Shown here piece after piece: positions 1-6,340 of a DNA stretch of 8,396 bases. This DNA comes from Candidatus Melainabacteria bacterium. Lineage in GTDB: Bacteria; Cyanobacteriota; Vampirovibrionia; Obscuribacterales; Obscuribacteraceae. The stretch lies in NCBI GenBank assembly GCA_003175915.1, contig PSRH01000039.1:1-8396 (forward strand). The letters run 5' to 3'. The first letter of the stretch is position 1, and each line of letters starts with the position of its first letter. The notes below the pieces were generated by a model. It saw only the letters and a list, made by a program, of their open reading frames with translations. It was not told the DNA's origin and ran no database searches. Both the position numbers and the translations under genes were made by a program.

Positions 1-1203
1 CGTGCGAGCAATCGCTTCCTCTCGGGTTCTTCCCCAGACAACCAGCTTGGCCAAAAGCGAATCATAGAATGGTTGGACCTTATATCCCTGATAGCAAGCT
101 GAGTCCACCCTTACCCATGGTAGGCGCGGCTCAAAATATTTCGCAATCGTTCCCGGACTGGGTAGAAAGCCGCGGAAAGGATCTTCCGCATTAATGCGGC
201 ACTCAATGGCGTGTCCACGAAAATCAACTTCGCTCTGCTTAAAGCTAAGCTTCTCACCCGCTGCTATGCGAATCTGTTCTTTGACGATGTCTACACCAGT
301 TACCATCTCGCTAATCGGGTGTTCTACCTGAACTCTTGTGTTCACTTCCAGGAGGTAATATTGATCCTGAGAAATCAATCCTTCGAAAGTGCCAGCCGAA
401 GTGTAACCAACTGTGGTGGCGGCCTGCACGGCGGCAGCGATTGCTTGCTTTCGGGCACTGGCACTGAGTATGGGAGAGGGCGTTTCCTCCAGGAGCTTTT
501 GATGCCGTCTTTGCACGGAACAATCTCGTTCGCCAAGATGAATAACGTTAGCAAATGAATCCGCCAGGATCTGCACCTCAATATGCCTCGGCTCAGGCAG
601 GTACTTTTCCAGATAGACTTCCTTGTTACCGAAGTAGCTTTGCCCTTCCCTTTGGGCAGCAACAACGGCGGCTGCCACTTCCTCCTCGCTTCTGGCTAAC
701 TTGAACCCCCTGCCACCGCCGCCGGCACTAGCTTTAATGGCAATCGGGTAACCCCATTTTTTAGCCAATCCGAGCGCTTCACCAGGATCGGCAACCGGCC
801 GGATCGTCCCCGGCACAATTGGCACACCGGCCTCTTGCATGGATTTCCTGAATTCCACTTTTGAACCTAATTTCGCAATCACTTCTGCATCTGGTCCGAT
901 AAAAGTAATGCCGCTTTCGCGACAAGCCCTTGCCAAATCAGGATTTTCCGAAAGGAAGCCATAGCCCGGATGAATTGCTTCGGAACCCGAGCGCTTGGCC
1001 AGGCTGATAATCTGATCGATATCCAAATAGACGGAAGCGGGGTTACCCTCAAGAGCGTAGTGCTCATCAGTCAACTGCACGTGCCTGGCCAACTCATCCA
1101 CTTGCGAATAAATTGCCACCGGCGTCACTGCCAGTTCTCGACAGGCGTTGATAACGCGCACGGCAATTTCAGAACGATTGGCGATCAGAACTTTTTTGAA
1201 CAT
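1..1203 (-). CDS. accC: Biotin carboxylase (acetyl-/acyl-CoA carboxylase subunit), 3' end beyond left edge
   Basis: This is the ATP-dependent carboxylase that loads CO2 from bicarbonate onto biotin carried by a BCCP domain, the first half-reaction of acetyl-CoA carboxylase or a related acyl-CoA/pyruvate carboxylase. The reverse complement is open for 401 codons from ATG at 1203 to the edge; E. coli AccC has about 449, so roughly 50 residues are missing. Seen in order: an N-terminal ANRSEIAVRV (usual form ANRGEIA), HPGYGFLSEN, the ATP-grasp glycine loop KASAGGGGRGFK, EPRHIEVQ, ERDCSVQRRHQK, GTFEGL, EVNTRVQVEHP and ECRINAEDP. The expected ATP, biotin and bicarbonate residues (Lys of the glycine loop, His/Glu of HIEVQ, RRHQK, E-N-R of EVNTR, Arg of ECRIN) are all present. 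An AGGA ribosome site lies five bases before the ATG. It is the first gene of its transcript, with no accB upstream, so the biotin carrier is either fused beyond the edge or encoded elsewhere. The family is certain; whether it is AccC itself or a PccA/MccA-like subunit is not. Confidence 0.88.
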   Translation of the reverse strand, partial: MFKKVLIANRSEIAVRVINACRELAVTPVAIYSQVDELARHVQLTDEHYALEGNPASVYLDIDQIISLAKRSGSEAIHPGYGFLSENPDLARACRESGITFIGPDAEVIAKLGSKVEFRKSMQEAGVPIVPGTIRPVADPGEALGLAKKWGYPIAIKASAGGGGRGFKLARSEEEVAAAVVAAQREGQSYFGNKEVYLEKYLPEPRHIEVQILADSFANVIHLGERDCSVQRRHQKLLEETPSPILSASARKQAIAAAVQAATTVGYTSAGTFEGLISQDQYYLLEVNTRVQVEHPISEMVTGVDIVKEQIRIAAGEKLSFKQSEVDFRGHAIECRINAEDPFRGFLPSPGTIAKYFEPRLPWVRVDSACYQGYKVQPFYDSLLAKLVVWGRTREEAIART

Positions 1204-1306
1204 TTTTTCCTGGATACAAGTAAACAGAAGCAGCGTCGTCGAAGCTAAGCTAACAACATATCAGTTAAAAACAGAATTAGAAATCTTCCCGGTTGAGCTG
1301 GCGTTT

Positions 1307-1338
1307 GGTGAGAGAAAGCGACAGGTGAGAAAGTGTCG
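1307..1338. repeat. Imperfect tandem repeat in divergent promoter region
   Basis: Two adjacent copies read GGTGAGAGAAAGCGACA (1307-1323) and GGTGAGAAAGTGTCG (1324-1338). They share GGTGAGA and a GAAAG core, with a two-base length difference. The junction also makes a short inverted repeat, CGACA (1319-1323) with TGTCG (1334-1338), ten bases apart. Position between two divergent lipid-metabolism genes would suit a regulator binding site, but that is inference and the match is short enough to be chance. Confidence 0.35.
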
Positions 1339-1371
1339 TCTAGATCAATCAAATTTTGAAAAATTATGAGA

Positions 1372-1380
1372 TGGTACGAT
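1372..1380 (+). promoter_or_regulatory. Candidate extended -10 promoter for the dehydrogenase operon
   Basis: TGG TACGAT matches the extended -10 pattern TGnTAnnnT. No -35 box is found at the normal distance. Transcription would begin near 1387, leaving a leader of about 90 bases before the ATG at 1480. Weak evidence only. Confidence 0.25.
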
Positions 1381-1384
1381 CTGA

Positions 1385-1463
1385 CCGGCCACCAAGGTGA
1401 CGCAGGCTGATCACCCTACTGACAAGTAGCAAACCGTTCGGGTAAGGCAAAAATTAAAGCCGG
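1385..1463 (+). promoter_or_regulatory. Possible structured RNA leader before the dehydrogenase gene
   Basis: Four nested or adjacent pairings can be read by eye. An outer helix joins CCGGC (1385-1389) to GCCGG (1459-1463). Inside it are GGTGA (1396-1400) with TCACC (1411-1415), then directly abutting CTACT (1416-1420) with AGTAG (1425-1429) around a four-base loop, then ACC (1433-1435) with GGT (1441-1443). The 3' strand of the outer helix ends one base before GGAG (1465-1468), the likely ribosome site of the next gene, so folding could affect translation. I do not recognise a known riboswitch class. Stems are short (three to five pairs), so a chance arrangement is quite possible. Confidence 0.25.
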
Positions 1464-1479
1464 CGGAGCGCCTTTCGAA

Positions 1480-2406
1480 ATGAAGTTGAGGAAATCCGAA
1501 GTTATTTATGCGCGGAGGCGCCAGACACTTGTGAGCGCAGTCTCGGCAATCTCTTCAATTTTAATTGCCGGAAGTGGCTTCATGGGCTCAGGAATAGCTT
1601 ATCTGGCAGCTACCAAAACCTCAGCCCAGGTTTTCATTTTTGATAGCGCCAAGCGGGCACTTGATAACGCTCAACAAACCTTTACGAAATTGGGGCAAAG
1701 CTCGCTGCAGAAAGGATTCATCGATGAGACACGGTTGGATCAAGCTCAAGGGCAGCTGAAAGTGCTGTCTTCCTTGGACAAGCTGCCCGAATTAGATCTG
1801 GTCATTGAAGCAATCTCCGAAGATCTGGCGGCAAAACAGCAATTATTCCAAAGCCTCGATGCTCAGTGCCCCGCCAAAGCAATCTTCGCCTCCAATACGT
1901 CCTCGCTACCGATCACCGCCTTGGCCTCGGTGACCACGCGGGCCGATCGTTTTATCGGCATGCATTTTTTTTCGCCAGCCCATATCATGAAGCTGTTGGA
2001 AGTCATACCCGGGGTTGATACGTCCATTACTACCAAAGACTTCGCCATCGAATTCGGGCAGCATCTGGGGAAAACCGTGATTACTTCAAAAGACGCACCA
2101 GGATTTATCACGACGCGACTGGGCATGGTGCTTTTGAACGAAGCCGCCTTCGCCCTCATGGAAGGGCTTTCGACGGCTGAAGAAATCGATATGGGAATGA
2201 AACTCGGTTACAACCACCCCATGGGTCCGTTGGCACTGGCTGATTTTGTTGGTCTGGATATCTGCCTGAATGTGATGCAAACCATGCACGACTGGTTTGG
2301 TGATTCCAAGTACCGTCCCTGTCCGCTCTTAAGACAGATGGTCTCGGCCGGACACCTTGGCAAGAAGACCGGCAGAGGCTTTTACCAATACAGCGGGGTG
2401 GCCTGA
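1480..2406 (+). CDS. 3-hydroxyacyl-CoA (3-hydroxybutyryl-CoA) dehydrogenase
   Basis: A soluble NAD-dependent enzyme interconverting 3-hydroxyacyl-CoA and 3-ketoacyl-CoA, of the single-function Hbd/PaaH type. The N-terminal Rossmann domain shows GSGFMG (residues 31-36) and Asp55 at the end of the second strand for the NAD ribose. The catalytic region has SNTSS (Ser138), the His of MHFFSP (162) and the Glu of LLEVIPG (174). The C-terminal domain has NHPMGPLALADFVGLD, the DSKYRPCPLL stretch and the closing KTGRGFY. The Asn usual in PGFxxNR is Thr212 here. About 25 residues precede the first strand, longer than usual; GTG at 1531 is a plausible shorter start, with GGAGG at 1514-1518 upstream, against GGAG at 1465-1468 for the ATG at 1480. 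Both spacings are long (11-12 bases), so the start is unsettled. The stop overlaps the next gene's start, implying one transcript. Fatty-acid degradation, butyrate or PHB metabolism all remain possible. Confidence 0.88.
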   Translation: MKLRKSEVIYARRRQTLVSAVSAISSILIAGSGFMGSGIAYLAATKTSAQVFIFDSAKRALDNAQQTFTKLGQSSLQKGFIDETRLDQAQGQLKVLSSLDKLPELDLVIEAISEDLAAKQQLFQSLDAQCPAKAIFASNTSSLPITALASVTTRADRFIGMHFFSPAHIMKLLEVIPGVDTSITTKDFAIEFGQHLGKTVITSKDAPGFITTRLGMVLLNEAAFALMEGLSTAEEIDMGMKLGYNHPMGPLALADFVGLDICLNVMQTMHDWFGDSKYRPCPLLRQMVSAGHLGKKTGRGFYQYSGVA

Positions 2407-3659
2407 TGCTCTTTAGCTTGTTCATGGTCAGCACCTTCTTGACTATCCTGACATTTGCGCTCTTTGTTTTGACCTGCGCCTTTTATTCATTTCTCAGGCC
2501 GGTAGCCAAATCGCAAGCTCCCGATCGAGACCTGCCTTTTGTCTCCGTGCTGGTGCCGGCCCGCAACGAGGAAGGCAAAATCGGGCGCTGCCTCGATTCG
2601 CTGATCAAACAGGATTACCCAAATTTCGAAGTGATCGTAATCGATGACCGCTCGGTGGACGGCACCGCCGCCGTCATTCAATCGTACGCCGCCCAAGACC
2701 CACGGATCAAACCGGTAAGCGGCAAAGATACTCCGCCCGGATGGACAGGCAAATGCAATGCCCTCGCCCATGCTGTCGGATATGCCTCCGGCGATTGGTT
2801 CTTCTTTACCGACGCCGACACCTTCCACCAGCCCAACTCTATCCGAGATGCGGTCAGCCACGGAATAAGCAACAAGGCCGATCTAGTTTCGTTCATGCCC
2901 ATGCAAGAGCTGGGTAGTTTTTGGGAGCGAGTCTTGATGCCGACCTTGTTGGGATCCTTCCTTTTGGGCGATCCATTTCATTCGGTCAACGACCCGGAAG
3001 CCGGCAAAGCTTACGCCTATGGGCAGTATGTCATCGCCCGGCGCAGCTCGTATCTTGCTGTCGGCGGGCATCAAAGCGTTCGCGACGAAATTCTCGAAGA
3101 CCATGCCCTTGCCAGAGTTTTCAAAGCAAAGGGCTACAAGATCTTGGTGGCCGACGGCAAGACGCTCTATAGCGTCAGAATGTACACGGATCTGGAGAGC
3201 ATGTGGCTGGGATGGACAAAGAACCTCTATTCCCTGATCGAAAGTCGAGTGCCCAATCTTTTTGCGGTGCTTTTGGTGATCAACGGTACCATTCTTTATC
3301 CTTTCGTCCAGACGCTTGTTTTGACCCAGCTTTACCTGAACGGCGAAACGCCGGCTACGATTGCCCTTTTGGCAGCACCGGTAGCCGTTCAACTAGTGAT
3401 CGCATTCTTGTGGTATCGCCTGACTTCGGAACACCATGCTGGCATTGACTTAAGACACTTCTTCCTGTTTCCGTTTGGCGCCCTGGCCGTAAGCATACTT
3501 TACATACACGCTGCCTACCTGGTGCTCACTGGCAGTCAGGTCAACTGGAAGGGAAGGCGATATACGGTCAATACGTCCAGGACGATTCAAGCACCCAACA
3601 GCCAGGGACTCGATGCCAGCTTAGATGTAGCCCTGGCCAAGGAAAGTGCCGACCTTTAA
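2406..3659 (+). CDS. Membrane-anchored family 2 glycosyltransferase, CrtQ/HpnB-like
   Basis: Likely transfers a sugar from a nucleotide-sugar to a lipid or other membrane acceptor at the inner face of the membrane. Residues 8-30 form a transmembrane anchor. The GT-A domain follows: SVLVPARNEE (47-56), DDRS (80-83), PPGWTGKCNAL (110-120), the metal-binding DADT (136-139), GQYVIARR and GGHQSVRDEILEDHALA with the ED pair at 231-232, then RMYTDLESMWLGWTKN. Three more hydrophobic stretches (about 285-310, 317-337, 352-376) precede a WKGRRY motif (381-386) and a polar tail. PxGWxGK, RMYT, GW.KN and WKGR.Y are what I know from glycosyltransferases annotated as carotenoid (CrtQ) or hopanoid-associated (HpnB), although no carotenoid or hopanoid gene is seen here, so the acceptor is unknown. 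The TGATG overlap with the dehydrogenase stop suggests coupled translation; a GGGGTG stretch before it can serve as ribosome site. A 417-residue length is normal. Confidence 0.85.
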   Translation: MLFSLFMVSTFLTILTFALFVLTCAFYSFLRPVAKSQAPDRDLPFVSVLVPARNEEGKIGRCLDSLIKQDYPNFEVIVIDDRSVDGTAAVIQSYAAQDPRIKPVSGKDTPPGWTGKCNALAHAVGYASGDWFFFTDADTFHQPNSIRDAVSHGISNKADLVSFMPMQELGSFWERVLMPTLLGSFLLGDPFHSVNDPEAGKAYAYGQYVIARRSSYLAVGGHQSVRDEILEDHALARVFKAKGYKILVADGKTLYSVRMYTDLESMWLGWTKNLYSLIESRVPNLFAVLLVINGTILYPFVQTLVLTQLYLNGETPATIALLAAPVAVQLVIAFLWYRLTSEHHAGIDLRHFFLFPFGALAVSILYIHAAYLVLTGSQVNWKGRRYTVNTSRTIQAPNSQGLDASLDVALAKESADL

Positions 3660-3840
3660 TCGCGGGGCAATGGTAGTCCCTGATGGCCTCCGCCGCGAAA
3701 AAGGCATGGCATCAGCTGAGCGAATCGCCCGGCAACCGAGATGAAGCTTCTCTTCTGTGCCAAAGCCGCGCGCAAGAAGTCGACCTATCATGTTAGACTT
3801 TTGCTAGCAAGCGCCTTTTGGCAGTCATTGGAGTGAGAAA
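3660..3840 (+). promoter_or_regulatory. Intergenic region with candidate mre operon promoter
   Basis: These 181 bases separate the glycosyltransferase from mreB and should hold the mre operon promoter. The best candidate is an extended -10 element, TGT TAGACT, at 3791-3799, with no clear -35 box at normal spacing; transcription would then start near 3806. A perfect ten-base palindrome TTGCTAGCAA sits at 3801-3810, around that start. GGAG at 3830-3833 is the ribosome site of mreB, seven bases before its TTG. A stem CGCGG (3661-3665) with CCGCG (3693-3697) exists, but it has a long loop and no T tract, so I do not call a terminator. Confidence 0.4.
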
Positions 3841-4875
3841 TTGGTTTTTAAGAGCTTTTTCCGCAGGGGAATTGGCGTCGATCTGGGAACAGCCAATACC
3901 CTTATTTATGTAGAAGGACAAGGAGTTGTCCTGCGAGAGCCATCGGTTGTTGCAGTCGATGACAATAACAATACACTTCTTGCCGTAGGCGAAGAAGCCA
4001 GAGCCATGATCGGCCGGACACCACAGGGCGTGAAAGCCTTGCGACCTTTGCGCGACGGAGTAATTGCCGAGCTGAAATACGCTGAGGTTATGCTCAAGCG
4101 CTTTATCGAGAGAGTTATCGGTAATCGCGGCTTCAACTTTCAGAGCCCAGAAATTGCCATCGGCGTGCCCTCAGGAGTTACGGATGTCGAGAGGCAAGCG
4201 GTTAAACTAGCGGCGCGCAACGCCGGGGCTAGTCAGACTTATCTGCCGGAGGAACCGATGGCCGCAGCTATCGGCGCATCGCTGCCAGTGGCCGAACCAA
4301 CCGGCTCGATGATTATTGATATCGGTGGCGGTACCACCGAGGTGGCCGTAATCAGCTTATGCGGTATCGTCGTTAATTCCTCCATCCGGGTTGCCGGAGA
4401 TGAATTGAATGAAGCGATCATCCGCTATTTGAAGAAGGTGCACAGCCTGGCTGTCGGTGAGCGAACGGCGGAAGAAATAAAGTTCCGTCTCGGTTCTGCT
4501 TATAAAACCGTAGAGAACGACCGCTACGACGTGCGCGGGCTGAACCTGATGAGCGGGCTGCCGCGCACAGTGACAATCAGCCGGGGTGAGGTACGAGAAG
4601 CACTGACTGAACCCTTAGCCAGCATCGTCGAGGCCGTCCAGAGCACGCTCGAGCGTACCCCACCGGAATTAGCGGCAGACATATTCAATCGCGGTATTTT
4701 TCTGACCGGCGGTGGCGCCCTTTTGCAGGGGCTTGACGAGCTGATTTCCAATGAAACGGAAGTACCGGTCTTCATCGCCGAAGATCCTCTTTCCTGTGTC
4801 GCAATCGGCACAGGCAAAATGCTCTCGGAGCCCTCCTATCGCCGGGTCCTCGAGCAATCATTGATTCCGACCTGA
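3841..4875 (+). CDS. mreB: Rod shape-determining protein MreB (actin-like)
   Basis: MreB is a bacterial actin that polymerises on ATP under the inner membrane and guides the lateral-wall synthesis machinery. The 344 residues are a normal full length. The basic, aromatic N-terminus (VFKSFFRRG) fits a membrane-binding end. Phosphate-1 loop DLGTANT is at 14-20, IGVPSGVTDVERQA at 107-120, EEPMAAAIGA at 137-146, phosphate-2 loop IDIGGGTTEVAV at 159-170, GERTAEEIK at 206-214 and the adenosine motif LTGGGALLQGLD at 288-299. The start is TTG at 3841: an in-frame TAG lies at 3805-3807, no ATG or GTG is available near the N-terminus, and GGAG sits seven bases upstream. The sequence closely resembles cyanobacterial MreB as I remember it, notably LPVAEPTG, KKVHSL and TPPELAADI. 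It is the first gene of an mreBCD-mrdA operon. Confidence 0.97.
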   Translation: MVFKSFFRRGIGVDLGTANTLIYVEGQGVVLREPSVVAVDDNNNTLLAVGEEARAMIGRTPQGVKALRPLRDGVIAELKYAEVMLKRFIERVIGNRGFNFQSPEIAIGVPSGVTDVERQAVKLAARNAGASQTYLPEEPMAAAIGASLPVAEPTGSMIIDIGGGTTEVAVISLCGIVVNSSIRVAGDELNEAIIRYLKKVHSLAVGERTAEEIKFRLGSAYKTVENDRYDVRGLNLMSGLPRTVTISRGEVREALTEPLASIVEAVQSTLERTPPELAADIFNRGIFLTGGGALLQGLDELISNETEVPVFIAEDPLSCVAIGTGKMLSEPSYRRVLEQSLIPT

Positions 4876-4887
4876 GGCATTGCGTAG

Positions 4888-5694
4888 TTGGTCTCTTTAA
4901 GACAAAGTCGACTCTCCTTTGATGTATTCACGACGGCTGAGTGGCTCTTTCTCTTTATAGTCGTCTGGCTATTGGCCGGACCTTTTAGCGGCTTTGTCCT
5001 GGGCGCCAATACCTGGCTGTCCTCCATCTTTACCAAAGGAGCCTTCCAGTTGGAGTCCACTAAGAACCTGGCTAACCAGGTGATGGTCGCCGCCGACCGA
5101 ATCAGGACTCTTGAAACAAAACTCGCTCAAGCCCAACTCGAAGTGACGAAACTCAGGCAGCAGTCCAAAGATGCCAATAAATTGCGCGAGCTTCTCAGCT
5201 TAAGAAATCATTCCGAGCGCGAAGCAATCGCAGCAGATGTCATTTCTCGCAGTCCTGATAACTGGTTCGAACAAATCACCATCGATAAAGGTACCCTGGA
5301 CCACGTCTTCAAAGGTTCAGCGGTAATTACCGGAGAAGGGGTGGTTGGCCAGGTGGTAAGCGTTTCGCAAAATGCCAGCGTGGTCAGGCTGCTTACCGAT
5401 CCGGAAATGAAGTTGGGAGTTTTGATACCGCGGGTAGGATTGACCGGAATTCTTTCCGGCCGCCATCAAAATCCGGCAGTAATTGACTTCGTTCCCATCG
5501 GTACTAATGTCGACGTCAAAGACAAAGTCGTCTGCCTGGGTCAGTCGGGAACCTTCCCGGAGGACCATCCAGTCGGCACGGTGATTAGCGTCAGGCGCGA
5601 CGGCAACGGCACTAACGCCAAGATTGAGGTTAAGTTATCCGAGAACTGTTATGATTTGAGGCAGGTTCTAGTCTTGCCCCCAATCAGGCAGTAG
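4888..5694 (+). CDS. mreC: Rod shape-determining protein MreC
   Basis: MreC is a single-pass membrane protein whose outer domain binds PBP2 and activates elongation-complex synthesis. It has a short cytoplasmic N-terminus, one transmembrane segment (about residues 17-39), a coiled coil (about 55-105, rich in Lys, Gln and Leu) and the double beta-barrel domain from about 113. Inside this are SPDNWFEQITIDKG, GEGVVGQVVSVS, VRLLTDPE and the late GTFPEDHPVGTVISV, the region where many homologues have YPKGIPIG. The start must be TTG at 4888, because a TAG codon lies directly upstream in frame and no other start precedes the membrane segment. TGAGG (4873-4877), overlapping the mreB stop, is the likely ribosome site ten bases away. 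The twelve-base gap to mreB implies one transcript and probably coupled translation. Length (268) is within the usual range. Confidence 0.93.
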   Translation: MVSLRQSRLSFDVFTTAEWLFLFIVVWLLAGPFSGFVLGANTWLSSIFTKGAFQLESTKNLANQVMVAADRIRTLETKLAQAQLEVTKLRQQSKDANKLRELLSLRNHSEREAIAADVISRSPDNWFEQITIDKGTLDHVFKGSAVITGEGVVGQVVSVSQNASVVRLLTDPEMKLGVLIPRVGLTGILSGRHQNPAVIDFVPIGTNVDVKDKVVCLGQSGTFPEDHPVGTVISVRRDGNGTNAKIEVKLSENCYDLRQVLVLPPIRQ

Positions 5695-5737
5695 GGGCGC
5701 TTTTGGTGCGCTCGCACAGACAAGCGCGGAGCAAGTA

Positions 5738-6340
5738 ATGTTCTCGATCAGGCTACGCACCAGGATATGGCATTTGGCTCTGGCTTCCGGAGTTGTTTTC
5801 TTTATCTGGCTTCTGCAGCTTAATGTGTTAACCCGGTTGACTCTTGGCGGACTGCTCTGCAACTTGCCTTTGACTTTCACGATTGTCTGGGCGTCAATAT
5901 TTGGCTCTCGCATGCCAAAACTTACCACAGACGATCTGCGCACCCTGTCTATGAGCGAGATCGTCAGCTATCAGGCTCTCTCAGGCTCGCTGAGCGGGGC
6001 CCTGATTGGCGCTCTTTTTGCAGCACTCTACGCCTCTGTCACGCCCATCTATCCTTTCAGTTACCCATTAATCGGCTGGATGGCCGGCTATTTCTCCCTA
6101 AAGAGGGTCAACCATGCCCAATTTTTCATCGTTCCTCTGGTGCTCTGCGGCAGTGTCCTGGCCGGTTCGATCATGGCCTTTCAGCTTTCTCTAACGGGCC
6201 GGCCGGAAGTGATGGGGCGATTTATCCAGGCCGTATTACCTGAATCGGTGATGAACGCTCTTATCGCTCCCTGGATTTTCCTGCCTATGCAGCGATGGGA
6301 TGATTTCCTCAGCACCAAAGAAGTTGCAGGGGCGCAATGA
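5738..6340 (+). CDS. mreD: Rod shape-determining protein MreD
   Basis: MreD is a small integral membrane protein of the elongation complex, partnering MreC and PBP2. Its sequence diverges widely, so position carries much of the call: it lies between mreC and the PBP2 gene, as in classical mre operons. The 200 residues are almost all hydrophobic, with about six likely membrane segments (roughly 11-31, 38-56, 80-100, 105-120, 127-148 and 168-184). A basic N-terminus (RLRTR) suggests it starts inside the cell. The stretch LSGSLSGALIGALFAALYAS fits the glycine/alanine-rich core common in this family. GGAG (5728-5731) six bases before ATG 5738 supports the start. The stop codon overlaps the mrdA start by four bases (ATGA). 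Confidence 0.85.
   Translation: MFSIRLRTRIWHLALASGVVFFIWLLQLNVLTRLTLGGLLCNLPLTFTIVWASIFGSRMPKLTTDDLRTLSMSEIVSYQALSGSLSGALIGALFAALYASVTPIYPFSYPLIGWMAGYFSLKRVNHAQFFIVPLVLCGSVLAGSIMAFQLSLTGRPEVMGRFIQAVLPESVMNALIAPWIFLPMQRWDDFLSTKEVAGAQ

Larger units (their letters stand above)
1204..1479. promoter_or_regulatory. Divergent intergenic region between accC and the dehydrogenase gene
   Basis: These 276 bases must carry the promoters for both divergent genes. No classical paired -35/-10 promoter stands out on either strand. The best plus-strand candidate is an extended -10 element at 1372-1380 (TGG TACGAT) without a recognisable -35 box. An imperfect tandem repeat lies at 1307-1338 and a set of possible stems at 1385-1463; both are listed separately. 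No credible coding frame is seen here: the short plus-strand frames reaching in from the left are shadows of accC. Confidence 0.6.

Noticed and set aside
211..1248. Several open frames (both strands) inside the biotin carboxylase gene
   Set aside because: All lie within the continuous minus-strand accC frame, which carries every family motif; the other frames show no recognisable protein character.
1381..1461. tRNA-like or known riboswitch in the dehydrogenase leader
   Set aside because: There is no acceptor stem, T-loop consensus or class-specific conserved core of TPP, cobalamin, c-di-GMP, glutamine or fluoride riboswitches; kept only as an unclassified possible structure.
3661..3697. CGCGG/CCGCG stem after the glycosyltransferase as a terminator
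   Set aside because: The loop is 27 bases and the stem is followed by A residues on the plus strand, so it lacks the compact hairpin plus T tract of an intrinsic terminator.
5695..5737. Small GTGC/GCAC hairpin in the mreC-mreD gap
   Set aside because: Only four pairs with no T tract, and the gap needs no regulatory explanation inside a compact operon.
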